Positions 34,574 to 42,483 of a stretch of 53,925 nt of DNA are shown in pieces. Made by a program: the position numbers and the translations under genes. Each line of letters opens with the position of its first letter. Positions within the stretch are counted from its first letter, which is position 1. Below the pieces are notes generated by a model. The model had not been told where the DNA came from. It did not search any database and saw nothing but the letters and a program-made list of their open reading frames with translations. Source of the DNA: an uncultured Bacteroidota bacterium. GTDB taxonomy: Bacteria; Bacteroidota; Bacteroidia; Bacteroidales; FEN-979. The DNA lies in NCBI GenBank assembly GCA_937900965.1, contig CALCGJ010000007.1, positions 1 through 53,925 of the forward strand. The letters are read 5' to 3'.

Positions 34574-37500
34574 TTATTCCTGAAATACACGTACCTCGAG
34601 ATCATCAGAATCAGCAAGCTGATCCATCATCTCCCTGGGATTCACTTTAAATTTTCGGGAGGGAAGATCAATCGCCACTTCATCATCTTTGTCGAAGATA
34701 CGTATCCTGAGATTGCATTTCCCTTTGTTAGCCTTCGCCAGGGCAAAGGTCCTATCTATCAATTCCTCATTCAGATCGCTTAGATTCATTGAAACGGAGA
34801 GGTTTTTTGCATATTTCTCCATAATTTCAGTCAACAGAGCCATGGAGGTTACCTTCACCCGTAACTGGTCGGGGGCGTCATAACGGGGTTCCACCCGCGC
34901 TTTGACATGAACATACATTCCCTCATCCAGCAAGTGCTTCCATTTCAGATAATCTTCAGAATAAAGAAAAATGTTCATGGAGTCGAGATAATCTTCCAGG
35001 GTGAATGAGCCATACGGTTTCCCATTTTTCCCCATCTTGTTCGCAGAGGTGATTATAATCCCGGCGAAGGAGATATCCTTGTTCCGAAATTCATTCATAT
35101 CGGCTTTCAGCTTCTCGAGGGTAACCGTACAGAAACTCTCCATCTCCACTTTGAAATCATCCAGTGGATGACCTGTCATGTAAAATCCGGTAATCTCCTT
35201 CTCGTTCTTCAACTGTTCAATCTTCGACCAGGCCTGACATTCGGGAAGATTCAACTCAGTCATTTCAATCTCCTCATCCTCACCGAACAACGACTGCTGA
35301 GATGAATTTTTTCTGGCCGTATAATCGGCTGCATGTCGCATTACCTTCTCCAGAAAGATACTCTCTTCCCCCATTTCCCGGTAAAAGTACTGAGCCCGGT
35401 GAGTGTTCTCAAAATCATCAAAAGCCCCGGCCTTCGCAAGCGCTTCAAGACACCGCTTATTGACTGCATGGGAATTGACCCGGGAGGTGAAATCGAATAT
35501 ACTTAAATAGGGGCCATTCTTTGTCCTCTCTTCGACAATACTCATAACGGCCGACTCCCCAACATTCTTAATTCCCGCCATCCCAAACCGGATTTCGCCC
35601 TTTTTATTAACGGTGAATCTCAGCTCACTCTCATTGACATTCGGACCCAGTACAGAAATATGCATCCGTTTACACTCCTCGATAAAAAGTGTAATCTCCT
35701 TCAAATCTGTCAGGTTACGGCTTAAAACAGCAGCCATAAATTCGGCTGGATAATGTGCTTTCAGGTAAGCCATACGGTAGGCTACATATGCATAACAGGT
35801 ACTGTGTGATTTGTTAAAGGCGTAATTGGCAAAGGCTTCCCAGTCTTTCCATATCTTGACGACAATCTGTTCATCATGTCCGTTGGTTTTACATCCTTCG
35901 ATGAATTTTGGTTTCAGCTCATTCATCATGGACTCAATCTTCTTGCCCATCGCCTTCCGAAGCGAGTCCGCTTCTCCTTTGGTAAACCCTGCCAGCAACT
36001 GGCTCAGGAGCATAACCTGTTCCTGGTACACCGTAATACCATATGTATCCTTCAGGAATTTTTCCATCTCCGGGATGTCGTAAGAAATTTTCTCCCGGCC
36101 ATGTTTCCTGTTTATGAAACTGGGGATGTATTCCATTGGCCCCGGGCGGTAAAGGGCGTTCATGGCAATCAAGTCTTCGATCTTGTTCGGCTTAAGTTCC
36201 CGAAGGTACTTTTTCATTCCGTCTGACTCAAACTGAAAGATCCCGGTGGTTCTCCTCTGACTGAATAGCTTGTACGTCAGTTCATCGTCCAACGGAATGG
36301 ATTCAATATCAACCGTATCACCCTTGGAGCTTTTAATATTCTTTATCGCATCGCTGATGATGGCCAGGGTTTTCAGTCCCAGGAAATCCATCTTCAACAT
36401 CCCCACTTTCTCGATGTGATCTCCATCATACTGGGTGACCAGCAACTCTGATTCTTTAGATCTGGTGATTGGAATATGTTCGATCAGGCTATTTTTACCG
36501 ATGATAATTCCACAGGCGTGCAACCCGGTTTGCCTGATAGATCCCTCCAACGTCTCAGCGTACTTCAGCGTCTCAGAGATCAGTTTGTTGGGTGACCTCT
36601 TCAGGGCCTTCAACTCCGGAACCTCTTCATAAGCCTGTTTCAGCGTAATTCCGGGCCTTGCAGGGATCAACTTGGTGATACGGCTGACCTCGTCCAGCGG
36701 AATTTCGTGTACCCGTGCCACATCACGGATAGCCCCTTTGGCTGCCATTGTTCCGAAGGTTATGATCTGTGCCACCTTATCATGTCCATACTTCTCAACT
36801 ACCCATTTCAGCACTTTTTCTCGACCGTCTTCATCGAAATCGATATCGATATCGGGCATCGATATCCTGTCAGGGTTAAGAAACCGCTCAAAAAGGAGGT
36901 TGTAGAGCAATGGGTCCACATCCGTAATCCGGATGCAGTAGGCCACTACCGACCCGGCAGCAGATCCACGTCCGGGACCCACTGAAACTCCCATTTCCCT
37001 GGCAGCATCCAATATATCTTCAATGATGAGAAAATATCCCGGATAGCCCATTTTTTTAATAGTCTCCAGCTCGAAATCAATCCGTTCCCTTATCTCAGCC
37101 GTAATATCCTTATATCTCCTGGCAGCTCCTGCATACGTTTGATGCCGGAGGTAGGAGTCCGCATCTTCAAACCCTTCGGGAATCTTAAAATCAGGCATCA
37201 CCGGTTCCCGATCCAGAGAAAACTTCTCGATCTTGTCAAGGATCTCCTGTGTATGGTCAAGTGCTTCCGGGATGTCAGCGTAGAGTGCCTCCATCTCCTC
37301 CCGAGACTTGAACCATTCCTGTCCGGTGTAACGCAACCGGTTTGTATCAGACATCACCTTCCCTGTGTTGATACAGAGTAACCGGTCATGAGCCTCCGCA
37401 TCTTCTTCATTTAGAAAGTGGACATCGTTGGTGGCAATCAGTTTTACCCCTGTCTTTCCGGAGAGTTCAATAAGAGCTGTGTTTACCATCGCCTGGCGTT

Positions 37501-38071
37501 GAAACACCGTTGCGTCACGTGTTGGATCAGTTGCCTGGTGACGCATCAACTCCAGGTAAAAATCATCCCCAAAGATCTCTTTGAATTCCAGGATATACTT
37601 TTCAGCCTGCTCCAGATCACCGTTCTGAATAGAACGTGGGATCTGACCGGCAAGACACGCAGAGGAAGCTATCAGACCTTCATGATACTGTTTCAATAAC
37701 TCCTTATCGATTCTGGGCTTGTAATAATGTCCTTGTGTCCATGCCAGGGAGATCAATGTCACCAGATTGGCATAGCCCACCTTATTCTTTGCAAGCAAAA
37801 TCAAGTGATCTCCCTTTCTGTCAATCATATCTGTCTTATCTTCGATTCTGCGGTGGGCTACATACGTTTCACAACCGATGATTGGAGTAAAATCAGGGAA
37901 CTCATTGCAGGCTTCCGTGAATGCCTTTACTCCGAAGAGATTTCCATGATCGGTAATGGCCACGCCCCGCATCCCGTCATCAACAGCTTTCTTAACTAAA
38001 CTCTCGATATGACAGGCTCCATCCAGGATGGAGTATTGTGAATGGACGTGCAAATGGACGAAATCTCTCAT
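34574..38071 (-). CDS. dnaE: DNA polymerase III alpha subunit
   Basis: This 1165-residue replicative polymerase is of the DnaE1 class. An N-terminal PHP domain (FVHLHVHSQYSILDGA) leads. The palm aspartates are in PDIDIDFDEDGREKVLKWV, with GPGRGSAAGS in the fingers/palm region and HSTCYAYVAYRMAYLKAHYPAEFMAA. A helix-hairpin-helix region (AIKNVGESA) and a C-terminal OB fold (ISFAGIIITSANKMGKNGKPYGSFTLEDYLD) complete it. The start is set at 38071 where the PHP domain begins; the 24-residue extension has no family similarity. It is probably the sole replicative polymerase gene. Confidence 0.98.
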   Translation of the reverse strand: MRDFVHLHVHSQYSILDGACHIESLVKKAVDDGMRGVAITDHGNLFGVKAFTEACNEFPDFTPIIGCETYVAHRRIEDKTDMIDRKGDHLILLAKNKVGYANLVTLISLAWTQGHYYKPRIDKELLKQYHEGLIASSACLAGQIPRSIQNGDLEQAEKYILEFKEIFGDDFYLELMRHQATDPTRDATVFQRQAMVNTALIELSGKTGVKLIATNDVHFLNEEDAEAHDRLLCINTGKVMSDTNRLRYTGQEWFKSREEMEALYADIPEALDHTQEILDKIEKFSLDREPVMPDFKIPEGFEDADSYLRHQTYAGAARRYKDITAEIRERIDFELETIKKMGYPGYFLIIEDILDAAREMGVSVGPGRGSAAGSVVAYCIRITDVDPLLYNLLFERFLNPDRISMPDIDIDFDEDGREKVLKWVVEKYGHDKVAQIITFGTMAAKGAIRDVARVHEIPLDEVSRITKLIPARPGITLKQAYEEVPELKALKRSPNKLISETLKYAETLEGSIRQTGLHACGIIIGKNSLIEHIPITRSKESELLVTQYDGDHIEKVGMLKMDFLGLKTLAIISDAIKNIKSSKGDTVDIESIPLDDELTYKLFSQRRTTGIFQFESDGMKKYLRELKPNKIEDLIAMNALYRPGPMEYIPSFINRKHGREKISYDIPEMEKFLKDTYGITVYQEQVMLLSQLLAGFTKGEADSLRKAMGKKIESMMNELKPKFIEGCKTNGHDEQIVVKIWKDWEAFANYAFNKSHSTCYAYVAYRMAYLKAHYPAEFMAAVLSRNLTDLKEITLFIEECKRMHISVLGPNVNESELRFTVNKKGEIRFGMAGIKNVGESAVMSIVEERTKNGPYLSIFDFTSRVNSHAVNKRCLEALAKAGAFDDFENTHRAQYFYREMGEESIFLEKVMRHAADYTARKNSSQQSLFGEDEEIEMTELNLPECQAWSKIEQLKNEKEITGFYMTGHPLDDFKVEMESFCTVTLEKLKADMNEFRNKDISFAGIIITSANKMGKNGKPYGSFTLEDYLDSMNIFLYSEDYLKWKHLLDEGMYVHVKARVEPRYDAPDQLRVKVTSMALLTEIMEKYAKNLSVSMNLSDLNEELIDRTFALAKANKGKCNLRIRIFDKDDEVAIDLPSRKFKVNPREMMDQLADSDDLEVRVFQE

Positions 38072-38128
38072 GGCGGTAAAAGTACTTAAAATCCCACCTG
38101 TGCGAGGGCAGTGTTGATAAAAATATGC

Positions 38129-38136
38129 TACCTTTG
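38129..38136 (+). promoter_or_regulatory. -7 element (TACCTTTG) of the rubrerythrin-like gene
   Basis: This TAnnTTTG match lies 51 nt before the ATG at 38188, in the divergent spacer with dnaE. No clear -33 element was found. Confidence 0.45.
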
Positions 38137-38187
38137 TTAACAACTAAAGCTATTGATCAATAGCAGTCATTTGCAATTTCCAACACA

Positions 38188-38799
38188 ATGAAACACCTCC
38201 TGAGTCTTATCCTGATCCTACTGCTGATTCCATGCTTAACTGGTTTTACACAGAACAAAACCGTTGTGAATCTAACTGAAGCATGCCACTTTGAATCAAC
38301 CAATATCCCCCTGTTTGCAGCTTATGCCGAACAGGCCGACAAAGAAGGACTTCCAAAAGTTGCAACATTTTTCAGGGCAATTTCAAAAGCAGCGTCCATC
38401 CATGCTGCCAATTTTCAAGAGCTCCTTACAAAGATGGGAGTCACTGTTACACCCATAAAAACTGAGATCAGTCTTATGACCCCTGAACTTAATATCCAGG
38501 ACGCGTTGAAGTTGATCCGGATCGAAGCGGGAATCAACTACGCTGAATATCTCGAACAAGCGAAGACTGATAATGAAAAGAGTGCTTCAAAAGCGCTTCG
38601 ACTTGCCAGAGAGACCGAACAACAAAGCCTGCAGCTTTTTGTCAATGTTGCAGATGCCCTCGCAAACGAGAATACCAAAATCCTTCCAGCCTTCTATTGG
38701 GTTTGTCCCAACTGTGGAAATCTCTACGATGTTCCTGATCCGGAAAACGAGTGCAGCTTCTGTAATACAGGAAACGGGAAATTTCTTAAGGTCATTTGA
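38188..38799 (+). CDS. Exported rubrerythrin-like protein with incomplete diiron site
   Basis: This is a 203-residue protein. A signal peptide (about 1-21, LLSLILILLLIPCLTGFTQ) precedes a ferritin-like domain (about 25-160) and a C-terminal rubredoxin-like knuckle with C173/C176 (CPNCG) and C189/C192 (CSFC). Compared with the rubrerythrin ligand pattern (E; ExxH; ExxE; ExxH), it shows E36, then AxxH (A69, H72), then ExxI (E113, I116), then ExxS (E144, S147), so about three ligands are replaced. Canonical rubrerythrins are cytosolic peroxidases. An exported form with a damaged diiron site may transfer electrons or bind another metal. It is divergent from dnaE with its own -7 element. Confidence 0.85.
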   Translation: MKHLLSLILILLLIPCLTGFTQNKTVVNLTEACHFESTNIPLFAAYAEQADKEGLPKVATFFRAISKAASIHAANFQELLTKMGVTVTPIKTEISLMTPELNIQDALKLIRIEAGINYAEYLEQAKTDNEKSASKALRLARETEQQSLQLFVNVADALANENTKILPAFYWVCPNCGNLYDVPDPENECSFCNTGNGKFLKVI

Positions 38800-38844
38800 T
38801 CAGGGATGCTCGATTCGTGATACATGATCCCTTAATTAATGTTT

Positions 38845-38930
38845 ATTCATGTCATTCGTCATTCATGTTCATTCATGTCATTCGCTTCAAACCTCGACCC
38901 TCGACCCTTGACCCTGAACCTTCTATTTGT
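38845..38930. repeat. TCATTCATGT and CGACCCT word arrays upstream of rpsP
   Basis: GTTCATTCATGTCATTCG-like words and then CTCGACC/CTTGACC heptamers fill the 200-bp spacer before the rpsP promoter. No gene is seen here. Confidence 0.75.
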
Positions 38931-38957
38931 TTCTTTCAATTTTAAGTGCTACTTTTG
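38926..38957 (+). promoter_or_regulatory. Promoter of rpsP (TTTG-N20-TACTTTTG)
   Basis: TTTG at 38926-38929 and TACTTTTG at 38950-38957 with a 20-nt spacer form a near-ideal Bacteroidota promoter 43 nt before the rpsP ATG. Confidence 0.75.
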
Positions 38958-38999
38958 CACCCCAATTTCATAAACCTAATTACTATTCAATAAAGTAAC

Positions 39000-39764
39000 A
39001 TGCCAGCAAAGATTAGATTACAGAGAAAAGGTAAAAAGGGACAACCTTTTTATCACATTGTGATTGCGGATGGTCGTGCACCACGTGACGGAAGATTCAT
39101 TGAAAAAATTGGCTATTACAATCCCCTGACCAAACCGGCAGAGATTGAGATCAATTTTGAAAGTGCCCTTAACTGGATACAAAAGGGAGCACAGCCCACC
39201 GATACAGTCAAAGCCATCCTCTCCTATAAGGGAGTTATGTACAAAAACCACCTTTTAAAGGGAGTTCAGAAAGGAGCCTTTACTGTCGAAGAGGCTGAAA
39301 CAAAGTTCCAGAACTGGCTCTACGAAAAGGAGACCAGAATCAAATCCAAAAAGAGTGAGCACGAGCTGAGTGTTAAGGAGGCTGACATAGCTGCTCTTGA
39401 CCACGAGAAGAAGGTAAACGAAACCAAAGCCCAGGCTCTGGCAAAAAAATATGCTAAGGCTCAGAAATCAGCCGATGCCGAAGAAATTGCAGAAGTGACT
39501 GCAGAAGAAGGTGCAACTGAAGTAACCGATGCTGTTTCGGAACCGGTAGCTGACCCAACACCAGAGGCAGAAGTAGTGGCCGAAGAGCCTGTTGCCGAAG
39601 TGGTTGAAGAGGCAGAAGTAGTGGCCGAAGAGCCTGTTGCCGAAGTGGTTGAAGAGGCAGAAGTAGTTGCTGAAGAGCCGGTAGTGGAAGAGCCGGTTGC
39701 AGCAGAGAAAAAAGAAGACGAATCAACACCGGAAGAGCCGAAGAAAGAGGAACCAGCAGCGTAA
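39000..39764 (+). CDS. rpsP: 30S ribosomal protein S16 with long acidic C-terminal extension
   Basis: The first ~80 residues are S16 ([38 protein letters not shown]...YNP). Canonical S16 is 80-90 residues, whereas this protein is 254. An extended segment after S16 ([21 protein letters not shown]) is shared with Bacteroidota S16 proteins. It is followed by a lysine-rich helix and a low-complexity acidic tail containing two exact 15-residue tandem repeats ([15 protein letters not shown]), from a 45-bp minisatellite. It is 24 bp upstream of rimM, as usual, but trmD does not follow. Confidence 0.95.
   Translation: MPAKIRLQRKGKKGQPFYHIVIADGRAPRDGRFIEKIGYYNPLTKPAEIEINFESALNWIQKGAQPTDTVKAILSYKGVMYKNHLLKGVQKGAFTVEEAETKFQNWLYEKETRIKSKKSEHELSVKEADIAALDHEKKVNETKAQALAKKYAKAQKSADAEEIAEVTAEEGATEVTDAVSEPVADPTPEAEVVAEEPVAEVVEEAEVVAEEPVAEVVEEAEVVAEEPVVEEPVAAEKKEDESTPEEPKKEEPAA
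39567..39675. repeat. 45-bp minisatellite in rpsP
   Basis: Two full and one partial 45-bp in-frame copies encode [15 protein letters not shown] near the S16 C terminus. Confidence 0.9.
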
Positions 39765-39788
39765 CGCCTGAGCTTTGGGACCAAAAAC

Positions 39789-40307
39789 GTGGAAGAATTC
39801 TATTACCTTGGGAAGATTCTGAAAAGACATGGCAACCAGGGTTCCTTGCTTGCACTTCTTGAAGTTGATAATACCTCAGACTACGAGGATCTGAAATCCG
39901 TTTATGTCGATCTGGCACATGAACGGATTCCTTTTTTTATTGAATCGGTGGAACTATTGGCAAAGAATAAAATGATCCTGAAATTTCAGGATGTTGCTAC
40001 TGCCGAACATGCAGATGCTTTTTCAGGACTGGAGCTGTACCTTCCCCTATCCTATCTTCCAAAACTTAAAGGAAACCGGTTCTATTTTCATGAAGTAAAA
40101 GGATTCCGCGTCATCGATGATGTATTTGGGGAATTGGGCATCATTGAAGATATTCTGGATCTGCCGAAGCAGGCCCTGTTTCAGATCCTATACAACGACA
40201 AGGAGATACTTATTCCTGTCGTTGATGAGGTGATCCGTGAAGTTGACAGGACAAACCGAACTATACATATCCATGCACCGGAGGGATTAATCGACCTTTA
40301 TCTTTAA
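39789..40307 (+). CDS. rimM: Ribosome maturation factor RimM
   Basis: This 172-residue 30S assembly factor binds S19 and helps mature the 16S 3' domain. The N-terminal beta-barrel (YYLGKILKRHGNQGSLLALLEVD) and C-terminal PRC barrel (FRVIDDVFGELGIIEDILDLPKQALFQILYNDKEILIPVVDE) are present. The start is a GTG at 39789, 24 bp after rpsP, and the family sequence begins at once. It is co-transcribed with rpsP. Confidence 0.95.
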   Translation: MEEFYYLGKILKRHGNQGSLLALLEVDNTSDYEDLKSVYVDLAHERIPFFIESVELLAKNKMILKFQDVATAEHADAFSGLELYLPLSYLPKLKGNRFYFHEVKGFRVIDDVFGELGIIEDILDLPKQALFQILYNDKEILIPVVDEVIREVDRTNRTIHIHAPEGLIDLYL

Positions 40308-40394
40308 CTGAATGGCATCCGGATACCTGGAGGCAACTAAAGATTATCACTACTTTTAGACCTGAAATGTTTAACAGTTTTAAACACACTTTTC

Positions 40395-41054
40395 ATGCAA
40401 GATAACACCCTGCATATTTTCACGGTTATTCTTCTTCTTTCAACTGCAATCCTTCTTTCTTCGTGCCAGGATATACATACCAGTTATTATGCTGACGGTA
40501 CAATCATGTCTGAGATAACGATGAAAGATGGAAGGTACAATGGCGATGCGACATTCTTTTATAAGAATGGGGAGAAACAGATGGAGTGCCGCTACCATAA
40601 TGATACATTGGAAGGCAAATTGATAAGGTATCACAGTAACGGGACACCTCAAGATTGGATTTATTATAAAGCAGGAAGACCCGACAGCCTCTTCCGAAGC
40701 TGGAATCCACAGGGTCAGCTGTTGCTCGAATGCATGTATACAGATAGTCTTTTACATGGCCGGTATACAGACTATTATGATAATGGCCAGGTTAAGAGCA
40801 GCGGCGAATACAATCATGGACTGTTTAACGGACTATGGCTCTTTTATAATCAAACAGGATATATCATCGGAAAGGGTGATTTTTCTAATGGATCCGGTGT
40901 CAGGAAAGCCTTTCATCCGAATGGAAATGAAAAACAGGTCACACGTTTTGAAAACGGGTTGCCTTTGGAAGAGATAATCTTTGATCATGAAGGTAATCCG
41001 GTTGAAAGAAAAACCTTCCGGAAAGGAAAAATTATTGATATAAAAACGTACTAA
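40395..41054 (+). CDS. MORN/YwqK-repeat lipoprotein
   Basis: This is a 219-residue protein with a lipoprotein-type signal (ILLLSTAILLSSC, Cys about 24). It is made of MORN/YwqK-like units (YYADGTIMSEITMKDGRYNGDATFFYKNGEKQ; YTDYYDNGQVKSSGEYNHGLFNGLWLFYN). Databases often label such proteins 'YwqK family antitoxin', but in Bacteroidota they are usually surface or periplasmic lipoproteins of unknown role; no toxin neighbours it here. It stands between rimM and gdhA with its own weak -7 element (TACTTTTA at 40351). Confidence 0.85.
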   Translation: MQDNTLHIFTVILLLSTAILLSSCQDIHTSYYADGTIMSEITMKDGRYNGDATFFYKNGEKQMECRYHNDTLEGKLIRYHSNGTPQDWIYYKAGRPDSLFRSWNPQGQLLLECMYTDSLLHGRYTDYYDNGQVKSSGEYNHGLFNGLWLFYNQTGYIIGKGDFSNGSGVRKAFHPNGNEKQVTRFENGLPLEEIIFDHEGNPVERKTFRKGKIIDIKTY

Positions 41055-41070
41055 TATCCAGCAAATAATA

Positions 41071-41100
41071 TTGCCAATAGACAGAAACCATGTAACTTTG
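41071..41100 (+). promoter_or_regulatory. Promoter of gdhA (TTG-N19-TAACTTTG)
   Basis: TTG at 41071-41073 and TAACTTTG at 41093-41100 lie 45 nt before the gdhA ATG. Confidence 0.65.
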
Positions 41101-41145
41101 CACTCAATTTGTTATTAAATTCACAATCATTTTAATATTACTAAG

Positions 41146-42483
41146 ATGAACATCGAAAAAATCATGCACAACCTGGAAAAGAAAAACCCGGGAGAAGTTG
41201 AATACTTACAAGCCGTAAGAGAGGTTCTGGAATCAATTGAGGATATCTACAACGAGAATCCTCAGTTTGAATCTGGCAACATCATTGATCGGATAATTGA
41301 CCCCGACAGGATCTTTACATTCAAGATCAGCTGGGTTGACGATAACGGGAAAGTGCATGTGAATCGTGGCTACCGTGTCCAGTTCAATAATGCTATCGGA
41401 CCGTATAAAGGGGGATTACGCTTTCACCCAAGTGTGAACCTGAGTATTCTCAAATTTCTTGGATTCGAACAGATCTTTAAAAACAGTTTGACCACCCTGC
41501 CTATGGGTGGAGCCAAAGGAGGTTCGGATTTTGATCCCAAGGGGAAATCCAACGGTGAGATCATGCGTTTCTGCCAGGGATTCATGATGGAATTGTGGAA
41601 GATCATCGGCCCCGAAACAGATGTACCTGCAGGAGATATTGGTGTTGGTGGCCGGGAGATAGGATTCCTTTACGGGATGTATAAAAAACTGGCGCGTGAG
41701 AATTCAGGTGTGCTAACCGGCAAAGGACTAAACTGGGGCGGTAGCCTGATCCGGCCCGAAGCCACAGGTTTCGGAACTGTCTATTTTGCTGATGAGATGC
41801 TCAAAACAAAAGGGGAATCCTTTGCAGGAAAGATTGTTGCCCTGTCAGGCTTCGGGAATGTTGCATGGGGTGCGGCGATAAAGGCAACTGAACTGGGAGC
41901 CAAAGTGGTTACAATCTCCGGTCCCGATGGATTCGTATTTGATCCCGATGGCATATCCGGTGAGAAGATTGACTACCTCCTGGAACTGAGAGCCTCCAAC
42001 CAGGATATTGTGAAACCATATACCTATGAATTCCCATCCGCCCAGTTTCATCAGGGGAAACATCCATGGGAAGTAAAGTGCGATATCGCTCTTCCTTGTG
42101 CCACACAGAATGAGCTCAATAAAGAGGATGCACAGCACCTTGTCAATAATGGTGTACTTTGTGTTGCTGAAGGGGCCAATATGCCCAGTACCCCGGAAGC
42201 AGTTGAAGTATTCCTGGATCACAAGATCCTGTTTGCTCCCGGGAAAGCAGTGAACGCAGGTGGTGTAGCCACTTCAGGTCTTGAAATGTCGCAAAACTCG
42301 ATGAAATTGAGCTGGCCCATGTCTGAGGTTGACACCCGTCTTCATCAGATCATGTGTAGTATCCACGAACAATGTGTGAAGCATGGAACTGATGCCAATG
42401 GTTACGTTGATTACGTCAAAGGCGCCAATATAGCCGGATTCCTCAAGGTAGCCAACGCAATGCTCGATCAGGGAGTTGTCTGA
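41146..42483 (+). CDS. gdhA: Glutamate dehydrogenase
   Basis: This 445-residue hexameric glutamate dehydrogenase (ammonium assimilation from 2-oxoglutarate, probably NADPH-linked by similarity to the short-form bacterial enzymes) has the substrate-binding core YKGGLRFHPSVNLS, the catalytic lysine in TTLPMGGAKGGSDFDPKGKS, and the dinucleotide-binding segment VALSGFGNVAWGAAIKATELGAKVV. NALPCATQNE-type and NAGGVATSGLEMSQNS segments complete the family pattern. It overlaps the next gene by one base (TGATG), suggesting an operon with the BatA-like gene. Confidence 0.96.
   Translation: MNIEKIMHNLEKKNPGEVEYLQAVREVLESIEDIYNENPQFESGNIIDRIIDPDRIFTFKISWVDDNGKVHVNRGYRVQFNNAIGPYKGGLRFHPSVNLSILKFLGFEQIFKNSLTTLPMGGAKGGSDFDPKGKSNGEIMRFCQGFMMELWKIIGPETDVPAGDIGVGGREIGFLYGMYKKLARENSGVLTGKGLNWGGSLIRPEATGFGTVYFADEMLKTKGESFAGKIVALSGFGNVAWGAAIKATELGAKVVTISGPDGFVFDPDGISGEKIDYLLELRASNQDIVKPYTYEFPSAQFHQGKHPWEVKCDIALPCATQNELNKEDAQHLVNNGVLCVAEGANMPSTPEAVEVFLDHKILFAPGKAVNAGGVATSGLEMSQNSMKLSWPMSEVDTRLHQIMCSIHEQCVKHGTDANGYVDYVKGANIAGFLKVANAMLDQGVV

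Noticed and set aside
39454-39918. Long antisense open frames over rpsP (Ser/Thr/Ala- and Leu/Pro-rich)
   Set aside because: Shadows of the low-complexity GAA/GTT tail of S16 on the other strand.
40395-41054. Antitoxin (YwqK) of a toxin-antitoxin pair
   Set aside because: Lipoprotein signal and no toxin gene nearby; MORN-repeat lipoprotein is the better reading.
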